A DNA stretch of 41,880 nucleotides, taken from contig PMOK01000116.1 in the NCBI GenBank assembly GCA_003162425.1, positions 1 to 41,880 on the forward strand, read 5' to 3'. The DNA is from Bryobacterales bacterium (lineage in GTDB: Bacteria > Acidobacteriota > Terriglobia > Bryobacterales > Bryobacteraceae). The notes beneath the pieces are model-generated. The model was not told the DNA's origin. It saw only the letters and a program-made list of their open reading frames with translations, and did no database searches. Of the stretch, positions 34,452 through 41,880 are shown in pieces (the stretch's first letter is position 1; each line of letters opens with the position of its first letter). The translations under genes were made by a program, and so were the position numbers.

Positions 34452-37400
34452 TTATTCGATCGGGATTTTGGTGGACTGAGCGAAATACTTGTTCCCGGAC
34501 GGATCGATCAATATCAGGCCGAAGGGCTGCCCCGGACCTGGAGTAGTATTTGCGGGCACCTGAACGCCAATAATGTAAACCCCTACCAGGCCTGGCGCAT
34601 AATCAACTGTTGTGTGCGCAACGCCCTTGTTGTTCAGGCCTACCACAACAGTCGCGGTTACGGATTGGCCGGCCCCAGGCTCGTTGGTCACCGCTGCCGG
34701 TGTCGTCAGGCCAAGACCCGTTGCAAACACGTAAATGGTTTCGCCGCGGTGAGCGGGATTAGTGGGACTCACGTAGCTGCCGTCTGACCGCACCGCGACC
34801 GCGATTGTTACGTTGCCGTAGGTGTTGGTGAAGACGCCTGGCGCGTAGGGCTGAGTGGTTACGTTTAAGGGGGTCGGAGGGCCTCCACCCGCAGGCGTGA
34901 GCATAACCGTAGTGTTGCCGAGTGGTGTTTCAAAAGGCACTTGAATAGTCATCGACTGGACACCATTCACGTTGGAGACGTAGAAGATCGGCGCCGCCAC
35001 ACCGTTAAACGTGATGCTGACACCGGCTAGCGAGGTCTGGAGCGGCCCGAGGATGCTGAGGCCGCTTACTACCCCCTGAACGCCATTTGCAAAACCTCCG
35101 CCCTCGACGGTGACAATCTCACCTGGCGCTACGCAGCCCGGCCTCTGGCAGCCGTTTTGAAGCTGGAAGTTTGTGCCGTTGACGAAGATAATGTTCGTGG
35201 GCCCCACAAGACCCGCGACCAATGTGAACGTGGTGGTGAAAGAACCCGAGGTCGCGACAATAGAGATATTCCCGGGAGTCGCACCGGCGGTGACGGCAGT
35301 AAAGGCCGCGCCAGTCGGGTCAGTGGTGGTGCTGGGGGTAGCAACGACCGCGCTGCCACTCGAGACCGTAAACGTTACGGGAGCACCGGGAACACCGTTT
35401 CCTAGCTGGTCCTCCACCTTAACTACTAATGGCGCCGGGAAGGCCGCGCTCACGAAGGCCGTCTGATTGTTCCCAGAGACTTGCTGAACGCTCGCCGCTG
35501 TACTGGCAACCGTCAGCGTGAACTCGGTCGATGCGTTGCCCGCTGTCACTTTTATGATCACGACTCCCACCGTGCTGCCTAGGGTGACCAGCGTGGAGGC
35601 GCTGCCGGTTGAATTCGTGGCGGAACTCGTATTCTGTAGAGTCGCCGGTACTCCGGTTGCCAGGACTGACCACGTTACGGGACCGTAATCTGTCAAAACG
35701 TTTCCAAATGAGTCCGTGACCTGTATCACCAGGGCGTTGAGTAATTGCGCCCCTGGTTTGCCGGTCTGGTTGTTGCCCTGAACCAATGTGATTGTTCCCG
35801 GAGGGCCTGGGGTGATCTTCAGAGGAAAGGCGATGGTATCGAAATGATAGCCATACTGCGCGCCAATCGGGCCGGTTCCAACTATGCCATCCAATAGCAG
35901 ATCGCAAGATATATGGCCGTGCGCGTCGGATAGGACAAGCCCTCCCGTGGAATTCTGGCAGGTTCCAAAGGGCCCAGAGTTGGCCAAGGGCACGTTGCAC
36001 ACGCTGGGCTGATCGGGCGCTGTCGGGGCCTGAGGTACACAGGTGAAAACGCTGACATTGGGGATGGCAAAACCGTGACCATCGACGACGTTGGCTGTGA
36101 AGGCGCCAGTGATGACTGTGCCCGCTTGGCCGGTCAGCGTTTGTCCTGCTTGCGGCAAAAGGAGTTGGACCGTAGGGGGCGGGACCAAGGTTGCATTGGA
36201 GGGGTAAGTGGTCTCGTAGAAAGTCACCGTATTCGTGCCAGAAGCTTGAGCCGCGACTTGGGTCTGGACGGAACCGAGACCGAGGGGAACCACGTTACTG
36301 AGGAAACCCACCGACGCCACACCCTGGGCGTTACTTTTGACAGCCAAGGTGTTAGAGCCACCAAACAGGCTCCCTGGGCCGTTTGTGATCTTAAAGGTGA
36401 CTGAGGAGCCGCTCACCGGTTTTCCGTTCAAATCCGTAACCAGGACTTCCAATGGAGAGCCAAAGCCAGGGATGCCAGTATTGTTGTTCTCGGTCATGAG
36501 TTGTCCTTGCCCGGCGACAATTGCGATGGATCCGGCGTTCTGTACGGTGGCGGACCCCACTGTGATAGTGAATGCCTGCTGGAGCTTGCCATTGGTGGCA
36601 ATGACGGTGACCGCTGTTCCGTTCGTGGCCGGCGCGGTCAAGACCGTCGAGGCGTATCCATTCGCCCCGGTGGTGACCGAGGTGTTCGAAAGAGACCCCA
36701 GATTGGTCGAAAAGGTAATGGTGGCTCCGCTCAAGGGTTTGCCGTTCACATCCAGCGCCAGGACCACCAGCGGTTCACTGGTTGTGTTGGGTGCGAGGGC
36801 TTGACTATTTCCGTATGGCAGCAAAGCGACCGGACTGCCATTCGTGGATTCCGGAGCCAGGTACTCCAAAGCGTTGAACGATTGACTCGTCGGAAGCGCT
36901 AGTTGGGCCGTGAGTTGGTCAACGGTGAGATCAACACGGAACAGGATATTGGACGACGCGACAAAAAGGTATTGCGCTGTAGTCCGGCCTGGAAAGGGGA
37001 CCTCATTCGAGATAGCTACGCCCTGTACGAAGGTGCTGGAAACGCCCGCGGGAGCACCGGTGCAGCAGGCGATAGAACCACTGCCAATACCCATCTGATA
37101 CAGCGTCTCAGCTTGGCTGGAATATGCGAAAACCGTCGTGCTGCTAGGGACCAGCAGAGTGTCGATTATTTGGTCCTGAACGTCGGCGCTGGCGACAAAA
37201 TTTGCGATTGTTTTGGCATTGAGATCGATGAGCAATATGGCCTGTCCGGTGACCGGGTTCTGATTTGCCGCCAAAGCATACTTGCCGTCGGGCGTAAAAA
37301 CCAATCTACCAGGGGTTGCGTTTACGCCGATCACTCCATCCGTAGTGGGCTGGAGTGTGGTGGGATCCAGCTCAATGATCTGATTCTGATTACTGACATA

Positions 37401-37997
37401 GACACGGCCGTTAGGGCCCACCGCAACCCCAGTCGCGGTGCCCAGAAGTCCATATTGCGCGTTGCCCTTCGTATTGTTGGTGAGGTTAATCGCATTCACC
37501 TGGCTGCCGCCTGACGTACTGGTGCCCAGGGCGTAGGCAGTGGTCCCATCCAGACTCACAGCCACGTCAAAAATGGTGACTCCCGTGTTGATTCCTCCCG
37601 GGACCAGTTCCTGGTCTTTGGTGGTTTCAAAAATATGAAGAGTGCCGGCTGCCACCACCAGCTTCCCGCCATTGGAAGTGATCGCCGCCGCACTGGGAGT
37701 TGTTACGAAGCTGGCGATCAATTTGGGATTCTCGAAGTTGGTGTCAACTGTCGTCACCGAACTGCTGGTGGACTTCGCGATGACGTAGTACTTCGATCCG
37801 TCCGGCTTAGGCAGGATCAAAAACGTGCTGTCGCCGGCGGTGAAACTGCCGAATGAGGTCAACGGATTTATGCCAAACACCGCAACATTCGATCCCAGCG
37901 ATTTGTATCCAGGCAATGCCGCGACATCATCGGCCTGAAGATTGGAAACGAACAACCCGGTGCAGGCGGCAAGGAACAGAGTTAGCCTTCTAGACAT
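34452..37997 (-). CDS. Large exported beta-propeller / Ig-like repeat / TIGR03437-type protein
   Basis: This 1181-residue protein has a signal peptide (MSRRLTLFLAACTGLFVSNLQA). An N-terminal propeller covers about 30-375 (YALAANQNPVTGQAILLIDLN, VYVSNQNQIIELDP). At least four bacterial Ig-like domains follow, with the Big_1 pattern of LDVNGKPLSGATITF, TDLNGKPVSGSSVTF, TDSFGNVLTDYGPVTW and EDQLGNGVPGAPVTF. The C-terminal domain (about 940-1181) is of the TIGR03437 type: GCVAPGEIVTVEGGGF, PIFYVSNVNGVQSMTIQVPFE, APGVF, RGETIYVFATGLG. It is probably a surface adhesin or structural protein; that is inference. The ribosome site is weak. It shares a terminator with the convergent gene and follows the 38 kb gene across another terminator. 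Confidence 0.88.
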   Translation of the reverse strand: MSRRLTLFLAACTGLFVSNLQADDVAALPGYKSLGSNVAVFGINPLTSFGSFTAGDSTFLILPKPDGSKYYVIAKSTSSSVTTVDTNFENPKLIASFVTTPSAAAITSNGGKLVVAAGTLHIFETTKDQELVPGGINTGVTIFDVAVSLDGTTAYALGTSTSGGSQVNAINLTNNTKGNAQYGLLGTATGVAVGPNGRVYVSNQNQIIELDPTTLQPTTDGVIGVNATPGRLVFTPDGKYALAANQNPVTGQAILLIDLNAKTIANFVASADVQDQIIDTLLVPSSTTVFAYSSQAETLYQMGIGSGSIACCTGAPAGVSSTFVQGVAISNEVPFPGRTTAQYLFVASSNILFRVDLTVDQLTAQLALPTSQSFNALEYLAPESTNGSPVALLPYGNSQALAPNTTSEPLVVLALDVNGKPLSGATITFSTNLGSLSNTSVTTGANGYASTVLTAPATNGTAVTVIATNGKLQQAFTITVGSATVQNAGSIAIVAGQGQLMTENNNTGIPGFGSPLEVLVTDLNGKPVSGSSVTFKITNGPGSLFGGSNTLAVKSNAQGVASVGFLSNVVPLGLGSVQTQVAAQASGTNTVTFYETTYPSNATLVPPPTVQLLLPQAGQTLTGQAGTVITGAFTANVVDGHGFAIPNVSVFTCVPQAPTAPDQPSVCNVPLANSGPFGTCQNSTGGLVLSDAHGHISCDLLLDGIVGTGPIGAQYGYHFDTIAFPLKITPGPPGTITLVQGNNQTGKPGAQLLNALVIQVTDSFGNVLTDYGPVTWSVLATGVPATLQNTSSATNSTGSASTLVTLGSTVGVVIIKVTAGNASTEFTLTVASTAASVQQVSGNNQTAFVSAAFPAPLVVKVEDQLGNGVPGAPVTFTVSSGSAVVATPSTTTDPTGAAFTAVTAGATPGNISIVATSGSFTTTFTLVAGLVGPTNIIFVNGTNFQLQNGCQRPGCVAPGEIVTVEGGGFANGVQGVVSGLSILGPLQTSLAGVSITFNGVAAPIFYVSNVNGVQSMTIQVPFETPLGNTTVMLTPAGGGPPTPLNVTTQPYAPGVFTNTYGNVTIAVAVRSDGSYVSPTNPAHRGETIYVFATGLGLTTPAAVTNEPGAGQSVTATVVVGLNNKGVAHTTVDYAPGLVGVYIIGVQVPANTTPGPGQPFGLILIDPSGNKYFAQSTKIPIE

Positions 37998-38096
37998 TTT
38001 TATACAAGAACCTTTCCGTAGGATATAGCTGGGACGCGGGGCGAGCTAACTTTACAAGAGTACCACAAAGCACCAAAAGTCAAGTTGCTTGTGACG

Positions 38097-38130
38097 AAAA
38101 AAAAAGGGGAGGCCGAAGCCCCCCCTTTTT
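38097..38130 (-). terminator. Intrinsic terminator with UUCG loop
   Basis: Read on the minus strand, a GC-rich stem (GGGGGGGC / GCCTCCCC, loop TTCG) is followed by nine T, a textbook terminator for the gene ending at 38154. The opposite strand also has T after the stem, but no gene approaches from that side. Confidence 0.9.
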
Positions 38131-38153
38131 GGTTAATGCGACAACGGTTACGG

Positions 38154-40112
38154 TTAGTGACCTTCGTTCTCGCCGATCACGCCCGTCCTGCTGTTGCCAG
38201 GAACCGCGCCAGTCCCCAGCAAGTTGAAGGGGAAGTCTAGCTGGATAGCGAGATAACCTTCCGCCAGTTTCTGCGCACCCACGTCGCTGATGAAGGCGAA
38301 TGCGTGACAGTACTGGAAGTCGGCCACCGAGATGATGTAACCCTCGAAGCCCGGCACCGCCGGTACTCCGAAGTTGCCACCACCCGAGAGGTTGAAGATC
38401 AACTCCTGGCCCGCCGGCACCGTTTGAGTTACAAACGGCGGAGGCGCTACGCCTCCTCCGGCCGTGCTGCCGAAGTAGTAGAGTTTTACCGTTCCCTGTT
38501 GGGGTCCGGTGCCAAATGGGTCAAGCGATGTGTTCGCCAGTGCGATACCTGTGTCAAACCCAGACTGGTTGGTTACGAATGGGAACAGCAGGTCGCAGGT
38601 ACACAGATTGATGTCGAACGCGTTCGTCGCCGAGGAAGTATCGCCGAAGCGCGGAATCGGGTCGGTGGCCGAAGCAGTTCCGTCGTTGCTGAGAGGAGCA
38701 AAGCTAACGTTCACCGTGCCAGTCCCAGGGGCCGGCAGATTCTGCGCGGTGTTCGAGATAAACGCAACATACGCCGTGATGATCGCGTTCTCGGGCACGT
38801 TCGGGTCGGAGTTCACAGTTTCGTAGGTGGCATAGCCAGTGGTTCCGCTGTAGCTAACTTCAGCAATACCACCGGCCCCGGCTACGGCAGTGAAGCCCGG
38901 TCCCGAGCTTCCGTTTACGTCAGTGGAAACCAAGTCCAACTGGGCGTCTGCATATCCGGGAAGAGTTAACCCGTTCCCGGGCTGGGGTTGCGGCGGCACC
39001 GATTGGGTACCTCCAGGAGTGAGGAGAGGCGCCGTAGTAGACACAAAGATATGCACGCCTGCTGCGATGTTGTTGAACCGGATCAGTATCCGAGTGCCGA
39101 AATCGGCCAAGCCGACGATCGGCGTTCCAGTGAAGAGTTCAGGCACATAGAAGCCGGATTCCGTGTTATACGGGAAGCCAGGCACGTTCTGATCTACAGG
39201 CGCAGGTGAAGTCAAACCATGCGCTGTGTCCTGCGACAGAGCGTAATTGCGCCTCTTAAAGGACGAAGCGAAGCCTTCCTTGATTTTGATGGAGACGTCG
39301 CCGCTGTCATCGGGAGCGGGACTACTCCCCAATAGATCAGGGTTGTTACTGGTGCACTGCAGGAAGGTACCGTTCGTGACCGAAGCGATGAGGCCAATCT
39401 GAATGAAGGCCACCGTCTGGGTCGGGTTGTTGATGGTTACCTGTTGCGAACCGTTCACCGCGATGTACATGGTGATTTGGGTCGGAATCAGGGTAGAAGA
39501 TACTCCGAGCTGGAACGCATTCGCGCGGATGTTGGTAATACGGATCACGCGCTGGCCGGCTGTTCCGGGTGCGTCAATCGGGACACCCAAAAAGACAACT
39601 GAGCTGGCGCTATTCTGCTGTCCCGAAAATACGTTCGGCTGGGTCAGATACGGACTATTGGAGGGGACCCCGACGAACTTTCCCAACTCATTACACGAGG
39701 TACCTTGAGGCGTACAGAGGATCTGCGGAGGCGAGCCAGCCGGAGGTAGCACCACCGTATTGTTGGGTACTGCCTGCCCGGATGGCGGGTGCGGCTCATC
39801 AATCATCAGCGTAGCTTCCGAGATATTCCCGGAAACAAGCCGGCTGGTGATGTTAGTGTTCAAAAAGACCGTCACGTTAGACAACGGAATACTCGCGCCA
39901 TTTAGCGTGGGAGTTCCGCCGTTGCAATTCAGGAGCATGTCACCTACCAGCTCCGTTAAGCCTTCTGCACGGACGATCGTCGGGTTGCCCGCATTCGCTG
40001 TGCAGTTAAACGCAGGCTGTTGCAAGCCAATTTGCGCGTTCGCCGTGCTACCCATGCCGAGCAAAAGGGCTACTACAGCAAACGCTAAGAACCATTTGCG
40101 AAAATCTGCCAT
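38154..40112 (-). CDS. Exported hypothetical protein with Ser/Thr/Gly-rich beta architecture
   Basis: From ATG 40112 (AAGGAGAAGGAA directly upstream) the protein has 652 residues. The signal peptide is MADFRKWFLAFAVVALLLGM...ANAQ. The frame is open for 79 codons further upstream, but that stretch is leader: it has no start signal and precedes the signal peptide. The body is beta-rich with many Asn, Thr, Pro and Gly, paired cysteines (CTPQGTSC, LCTCDLLFPF) and a C-terminal domain around FVTNQSGFDTGIALANTS and GYIISVADFQYCHAFAFISD. I recognise no catalytic motif. A strong ribosome site, promoter and terminator suggest high expression; an abundant surface-layer or matrix protein is a guess. Confidence 0.8.
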   Translation of the reverse strand: MADFRKWFLAFAVVALLLGMGSTANAQIGLQQPAFNCTANAGNPTIVRAEGLTELVGDMLLNCNGGTPTLNGASIPLSNVTVFLNTNITSRLVSGNISEATLMIDEPHPPSGQAVPNNTVVLPPAGSPPQILCTPQGTSCNELGKFVGVPSNSPYLTQPNVFSGQQNSASSVVFLGVPIDAPGTAGQRVIRITNIRANAFQLGVSSTLIPTQITMYIAVNGSQQVTINNPTQTVAFIQIGLIASVTNGTFLQCTSNNPDLLGSSPAPDDSGDVSIKIKEGFASSFKRRNYALSQDTAHGLTSPAPVDQNVPGFPYNTESGFYVPELFTGTPIVGLADFGTRILIRFNNIAAGVHIFVSTTAPLLTPGGTQSVPPQPQPGNGLTLPGYADAQLDLVSTDVNGSSGPGFTAVAGAGGIAEVSYSGTTGYATYETVNSDPNVPENAIITAYVAFISNTAQNLPAPGTGTVNVSFAPLSNDGTASATDPIPRFGDTSSATNAFDINLCTCDLLFPFVTNQSGFDTGIALANTSLDPFGTGPQQGTVKLYYFGSTAGGGVAPPPFVTQTVPAGQELIFNLSGGGNFGVPAVPGFEGYIISVADFQYCHAFAFISDVGAQKLAEGYLAIQLDFPFNLLGTGAVPGNSRTGVIGENEGH

Positions 40113-40388
40113 TTCCTTCTCCTTGTGAAAAATTGAAATTGAATTGATGGAAGTTCTCTTTTTCAACCTGAGCCTCGATTCAACAACCGTCATGAAGATT
40201 TCGAATCTCACCCGATCAGACCTGGCGCGAAGTAGCTCTGCACTGCCTTTCCTGCCTTGCCTACCCGAATTCGTTTCATCGTCTTCATTGGGCTCAACTT
40301 GTTTCTTAAACTTCTCGTAATATCTGTGCTCGCGGGATTCATGCGTCAAAGATGAATGCCGCCAAACCGTCCGGATGCAGTCAAATCA

Positions 40389-40418
40389 TTCATAACACTA
40401 CTACGCAAGTTAAGTCAA
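40389..40418 (-). promoter_or_regulatory. Sigma-70-like promoter, proximal (TTGACT - 18 bp - TATGAA)
   Basis: On the minus strand -35 TTGACT and -10 TATGAA are separated by 18 bp, a good match to the vegetative consensus. It lies about 280 bp upstream of the start codon of the exported protein gene. Confidence 0.6.
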
Positions 40419-40478
40419 GCGTAAAGTACTATTGAACTTTTCAATCGGCCCCCGAACCAAAAAACGGCCTAGCACATG

Positions 40479-40508
40479 ATTTAACCATAGCGCGGCAAGG
40501 CAAGTCAA
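40479..40508 (-). promoter_or_regulatory. Sigma-70-like promoter, distal (TTGACT - 18 bp - TTAAAT)
   Basis: On the minus strand TTGACT and TTAAAT are separated by 18 bp. Its -35 box and the following bases (TTGACTTGCCTTGC) repeat those of the proximal promoter (TTGACTTAACTTGC), suggesting duplication or a shared binding site. Confidence 0.45.
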
Positions 40509-40632
40509 CATTTTACAGCCAACGGCGACTTCGGGCGCTTGAATGGCGTCAAGAAAGGTGTTACCGGTACGTACTGATACTTCCCTCAAATGAGGGCTGA
40601 CATGTCTGAATGGGCCCTAGGGCACCGCTGAG

Positions 40633-41880
40633 TTATTCCTTAACGTCCTTCTTCAGAGCCTTAAGGCGGCTCTTCAGCTCATCGGTGGCATCGGACATCT
40701 GGTTACTGTCGTAGATGACACGCGGAGTCATGAATATGATCAGCTCAGAACGCGATTTGGAATAGGAGTGGGTCCCGAAGAGTGCGCCGAGATAAGGGAT
40801 CCGGTGCAGGAGCGGGATCCCCGAGCTATTGAGCGTGTTTGTTTCGGAAATGATGCCTCCGATCGCAATGGTATCCCCATCCTGCACTGTGATTTGAGTA
40901 TGGATTGATTTGTTGTCGAAGGATGGCGATTGAATCCCGCTAGTAGTGGTGGGCGTCGGGTCGCTCACTTCCTGATCGATCACCATGGTAACGACACCGG
41001 TGGGGGTCACGCGCGCGAGTATGTTCAAAGTAACTCCGGTATTCACATTTGAGATGGAGTTGGCGAACAAGGAATTTCCCCCGGACTGGACTCCAGTCAC
41101 CGCCTGCGCTGAAAGCGTTGGGACTTCCGTGCCGACATTGATGCTGGCCGCAATGCTGTCAGTGGCAATCACGGAGGGAGCTGAAAGAACCTTGGCGCGG
41201 CTCTCCGATTCCTGCAATTGGACCGCAGCCAAAAGCTGGCGGCTTTTTCCCACCAGGGCCGCTCCCGAAAGATTGGTCACGCCTTGGCCAAAGCCTGCGA
41301 GGAAACTGTGCGCCGTACTTTGCGGGCTCGCGGTACTCGAACTCGCAGGCGAACTCCCGGTTATCTGCTGAAGGGCCGCAGAGACGTCGCTCGAAAACGC
41401 GTGGGTCAAGTCCACCGAGTAAATCTTCGCTTCAATCAAGACCTGACGCGGAGGAATGTCCAAATCTTTTAATAGCGTCAGGATGTTGTCGTATTCCTGA
41501 GGAGTGGCCTGGATAAGTAGGGTGTTGTTGAATGGATTTGCGATCACGCGCGGCACGCGGCCCACGAGCGACCCGGGAACCTGCGGGTATCCGAGATTTT
41601 GGCCTGTAAGGTCGGTCCCCGTGGTCCCGTTTGCCGGAGCGGTTCCAACGCCCGCGGCTAGCAGCGCACCACCGGCGGTCTGTCCGGTGGGGTTACCGTA
41701 CTGCTGCTGATAGCTTCCATTGCCGTACATTCCACCGCTGCCGTACGCTCCGCCACCATAATTCCCACCATTGCCGTACGCTCCGCCGCCGCCGTACATC
41801 CCGCCGCCACCATTCATTCCGCCGCCGTACATTCCACCCCCGCCGCCCATCCCACCACCGCCGCCGCCCATTCCGCCGCC
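40633..41880 (-). CDS. gspD: Type II-like secretin (GspD/PulD family), C-terminal part; N-terminus outside window
   Basis: The frame is open to the window edge. From its N-terminal side it shows a Gly-rich stretch of about 60 residues (units such as GGGMYGGG and GGAYGNGG). An N-domain follows (VIANPFNNTLLIQATPQEYDNILTLLKDLDIPPRQVLIEAKIYSVDL). Then comes the secretin barrel: VQLQESESRAKVLSAPSVIATDSIAASINVGTEVP, the gate region VNTGVTLNILARVTPTGVVTM, and the end IGGIISETNTLNSSGIPLLHRIPYLGALFG...ELIIFMTPRVI. It would form the outer-membrane channel of a type II secretion or type IV pilus-like system; GspD fits better than PilQ from the N-domain and end motifs, but neighbours are not visible. Confidence 0.88.
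   Translation of the reverse strand, partial: GGGMGGGGGGMGGGGGMYGGGMNGGGGMYGGGGAYGNGGNYGGGAYGSGGMYGNGSYQQQYGNPTGQTAGGALLAAGVGTAPANGTTGTDLTGQNLGYPQVPGSLVGRVPRVIANPFNNTLLIQATPQEYDNILTLLKDLDIPPRQVLIEAKIYSVDLTHAFSSDVSAALQQITGSSPASSSTASPQSTAHSFLAGFGQGVTNLSGAALVGKSRQLLAAVQLQESESRAKVLSAPSVIATDSIAASINVGTEVPTLSAQAVTGVQSGGNSLFANSISNVNTGVTLNILARVTPTGVVTMVIDQEVSDPTPTTTSGIQSPSFDNKSIHTQITVQDGDTIAIGGIISETNTLNSSGIPLLHRIPYLGALFGTHSYSKSRSELIIFMTPRVIYDSNQMSDATDELKSRLKALKKDVKE

Larger units (their letters stand above)
40113..40632. promoter_or_regulatory. 520-bp intergenic region: long leader and promoter zone of the 38-40 kb gene
   Basis: No gene is seen in this stretch. On the minus strand it holds two promoter-like pairs (listed separately), an AT-richer part around 40380-40510, and a leader of about 270 nt between the proximal promoter and the start codon. 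The part next to the secretin stop contains GCCCTAGGGC, a palindrome without a T run, so no clear terminator for the secretin gene is visible. Confidence 0.6.

Noticed and set aside
36075..37514. Several 100-200 codon plus-strand frames opposite the large Ig-like protein
   Set aside because: They are fragmentary, overlap one another and are antisense to a continuous secreted protein with repeated Ig-like motifs.
40113..40349. 79-residue N-terminal extension of the exported protein
   Set aside because: It would place a polar segment before a clear signal peptide; AAGGAGAAGGAA directly precedes ATG 40112.

Overview
The window looks like a chromosomal segment of an Acidobacteriota member of the Solibacter/Bryobacter type. 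The evidence is a high-GC sequence, an Oar-like TonB-dependent receptor with a carboxypeptidase-regulatory N-terminal domain, two secreted proteins ending in a TIGR03437-type C-terminal domain (a module known mainly from Candidatus Solibacter), a hybrid kinase with a two-component-regulator propeller, and a Ppx-CHAD pair. This placement is inference from protein families; no 16S rRNA or other taxonomic marker is present.

Layout, left to right. Positions 1-2.6 kb (+): the end of an unknown gene, a cytochrome c/PQQ-propeller dehydrogenase like polyvinyl-alcohol dehydrogenase, and a DoxX-like membrane protein. 2.5-3.1 kb (-): secG followed by tRNA-Leu(GAG), the same neighbour pair as secG-leuU in Escherichia coli. 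3.25-3.85 kb: a broken endonuclease/exonuclease/phosphatase gene. 4.05-7.4 kb (+): the TonB-dependent receptor. 7.5-17.25 kb (-): the rod-shape cluster mreB-mreC-mreD-mrdA(PBP2)-rodA, followed on the same strand by an RNase E/G with a very large disordered insertion and a two-domain rhodanese. 17.4-21.75 kb (-): a broken VOC/glyoxalase gene, a large hybrid histidine kinase and a Uma2-family protein. 21.8-26.3 kb (+): a Tat/lipoprotein-type beta-propeller, an SDR oxidoreductase, and an exopolyphosphatase (Ppx/GppA with HD domain) overlapping a CHAD-domain gene that is itself divided into two overlapping reading frames. 26.3-26.7 kb (-): a small unknown gene. 27-28.6 kb (+): msrP-msrQ, the periplasmic methionine-sulfoxide repair pair. 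28.7-34.4 kb (+): a sedolisin (S53) peptidase fused to Ig-like and TIGR03437 domains but interrupted by a +1 frame break, a tRNA-Gln(CTG), and two secreted or low-complexity unknowns. 34.45-41.88 kb (-): a 1181-residue secreted propeller/Ig-like/TIGR03437 protein, a secreted unknown with a long leader and two promoter-like sites, and the C-terminal part of a type II-like secretin with a Gly-rich linker that runs off the window.

Most genes are housekeeping or envelope functions. The mre-PBP2-RodA block is the cell-elongation machine. SecG, the secretin and the several large signal-peptide proteins form an export theme. Ppx-CHAD is a polyphosphate module.

The least expected layer is non-coding. 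Several palindromic repeat families sit in intergenic gaps, two of them with compensated stem changes between copies. There are also short tandem arrays (8 bp, and a 7-bp unit in inverted arrangement). Four genes are broken or split (EEP, VOC, CHAD, S53), so either gene decay or sequencing indels should be considered. I found no CRISPR array, prophage, complete insertion sequence or rRNA, and no clearly new multi-gene system. The best candidates for something undescribed are the repeat families and the split Ppx-CHAD operon.
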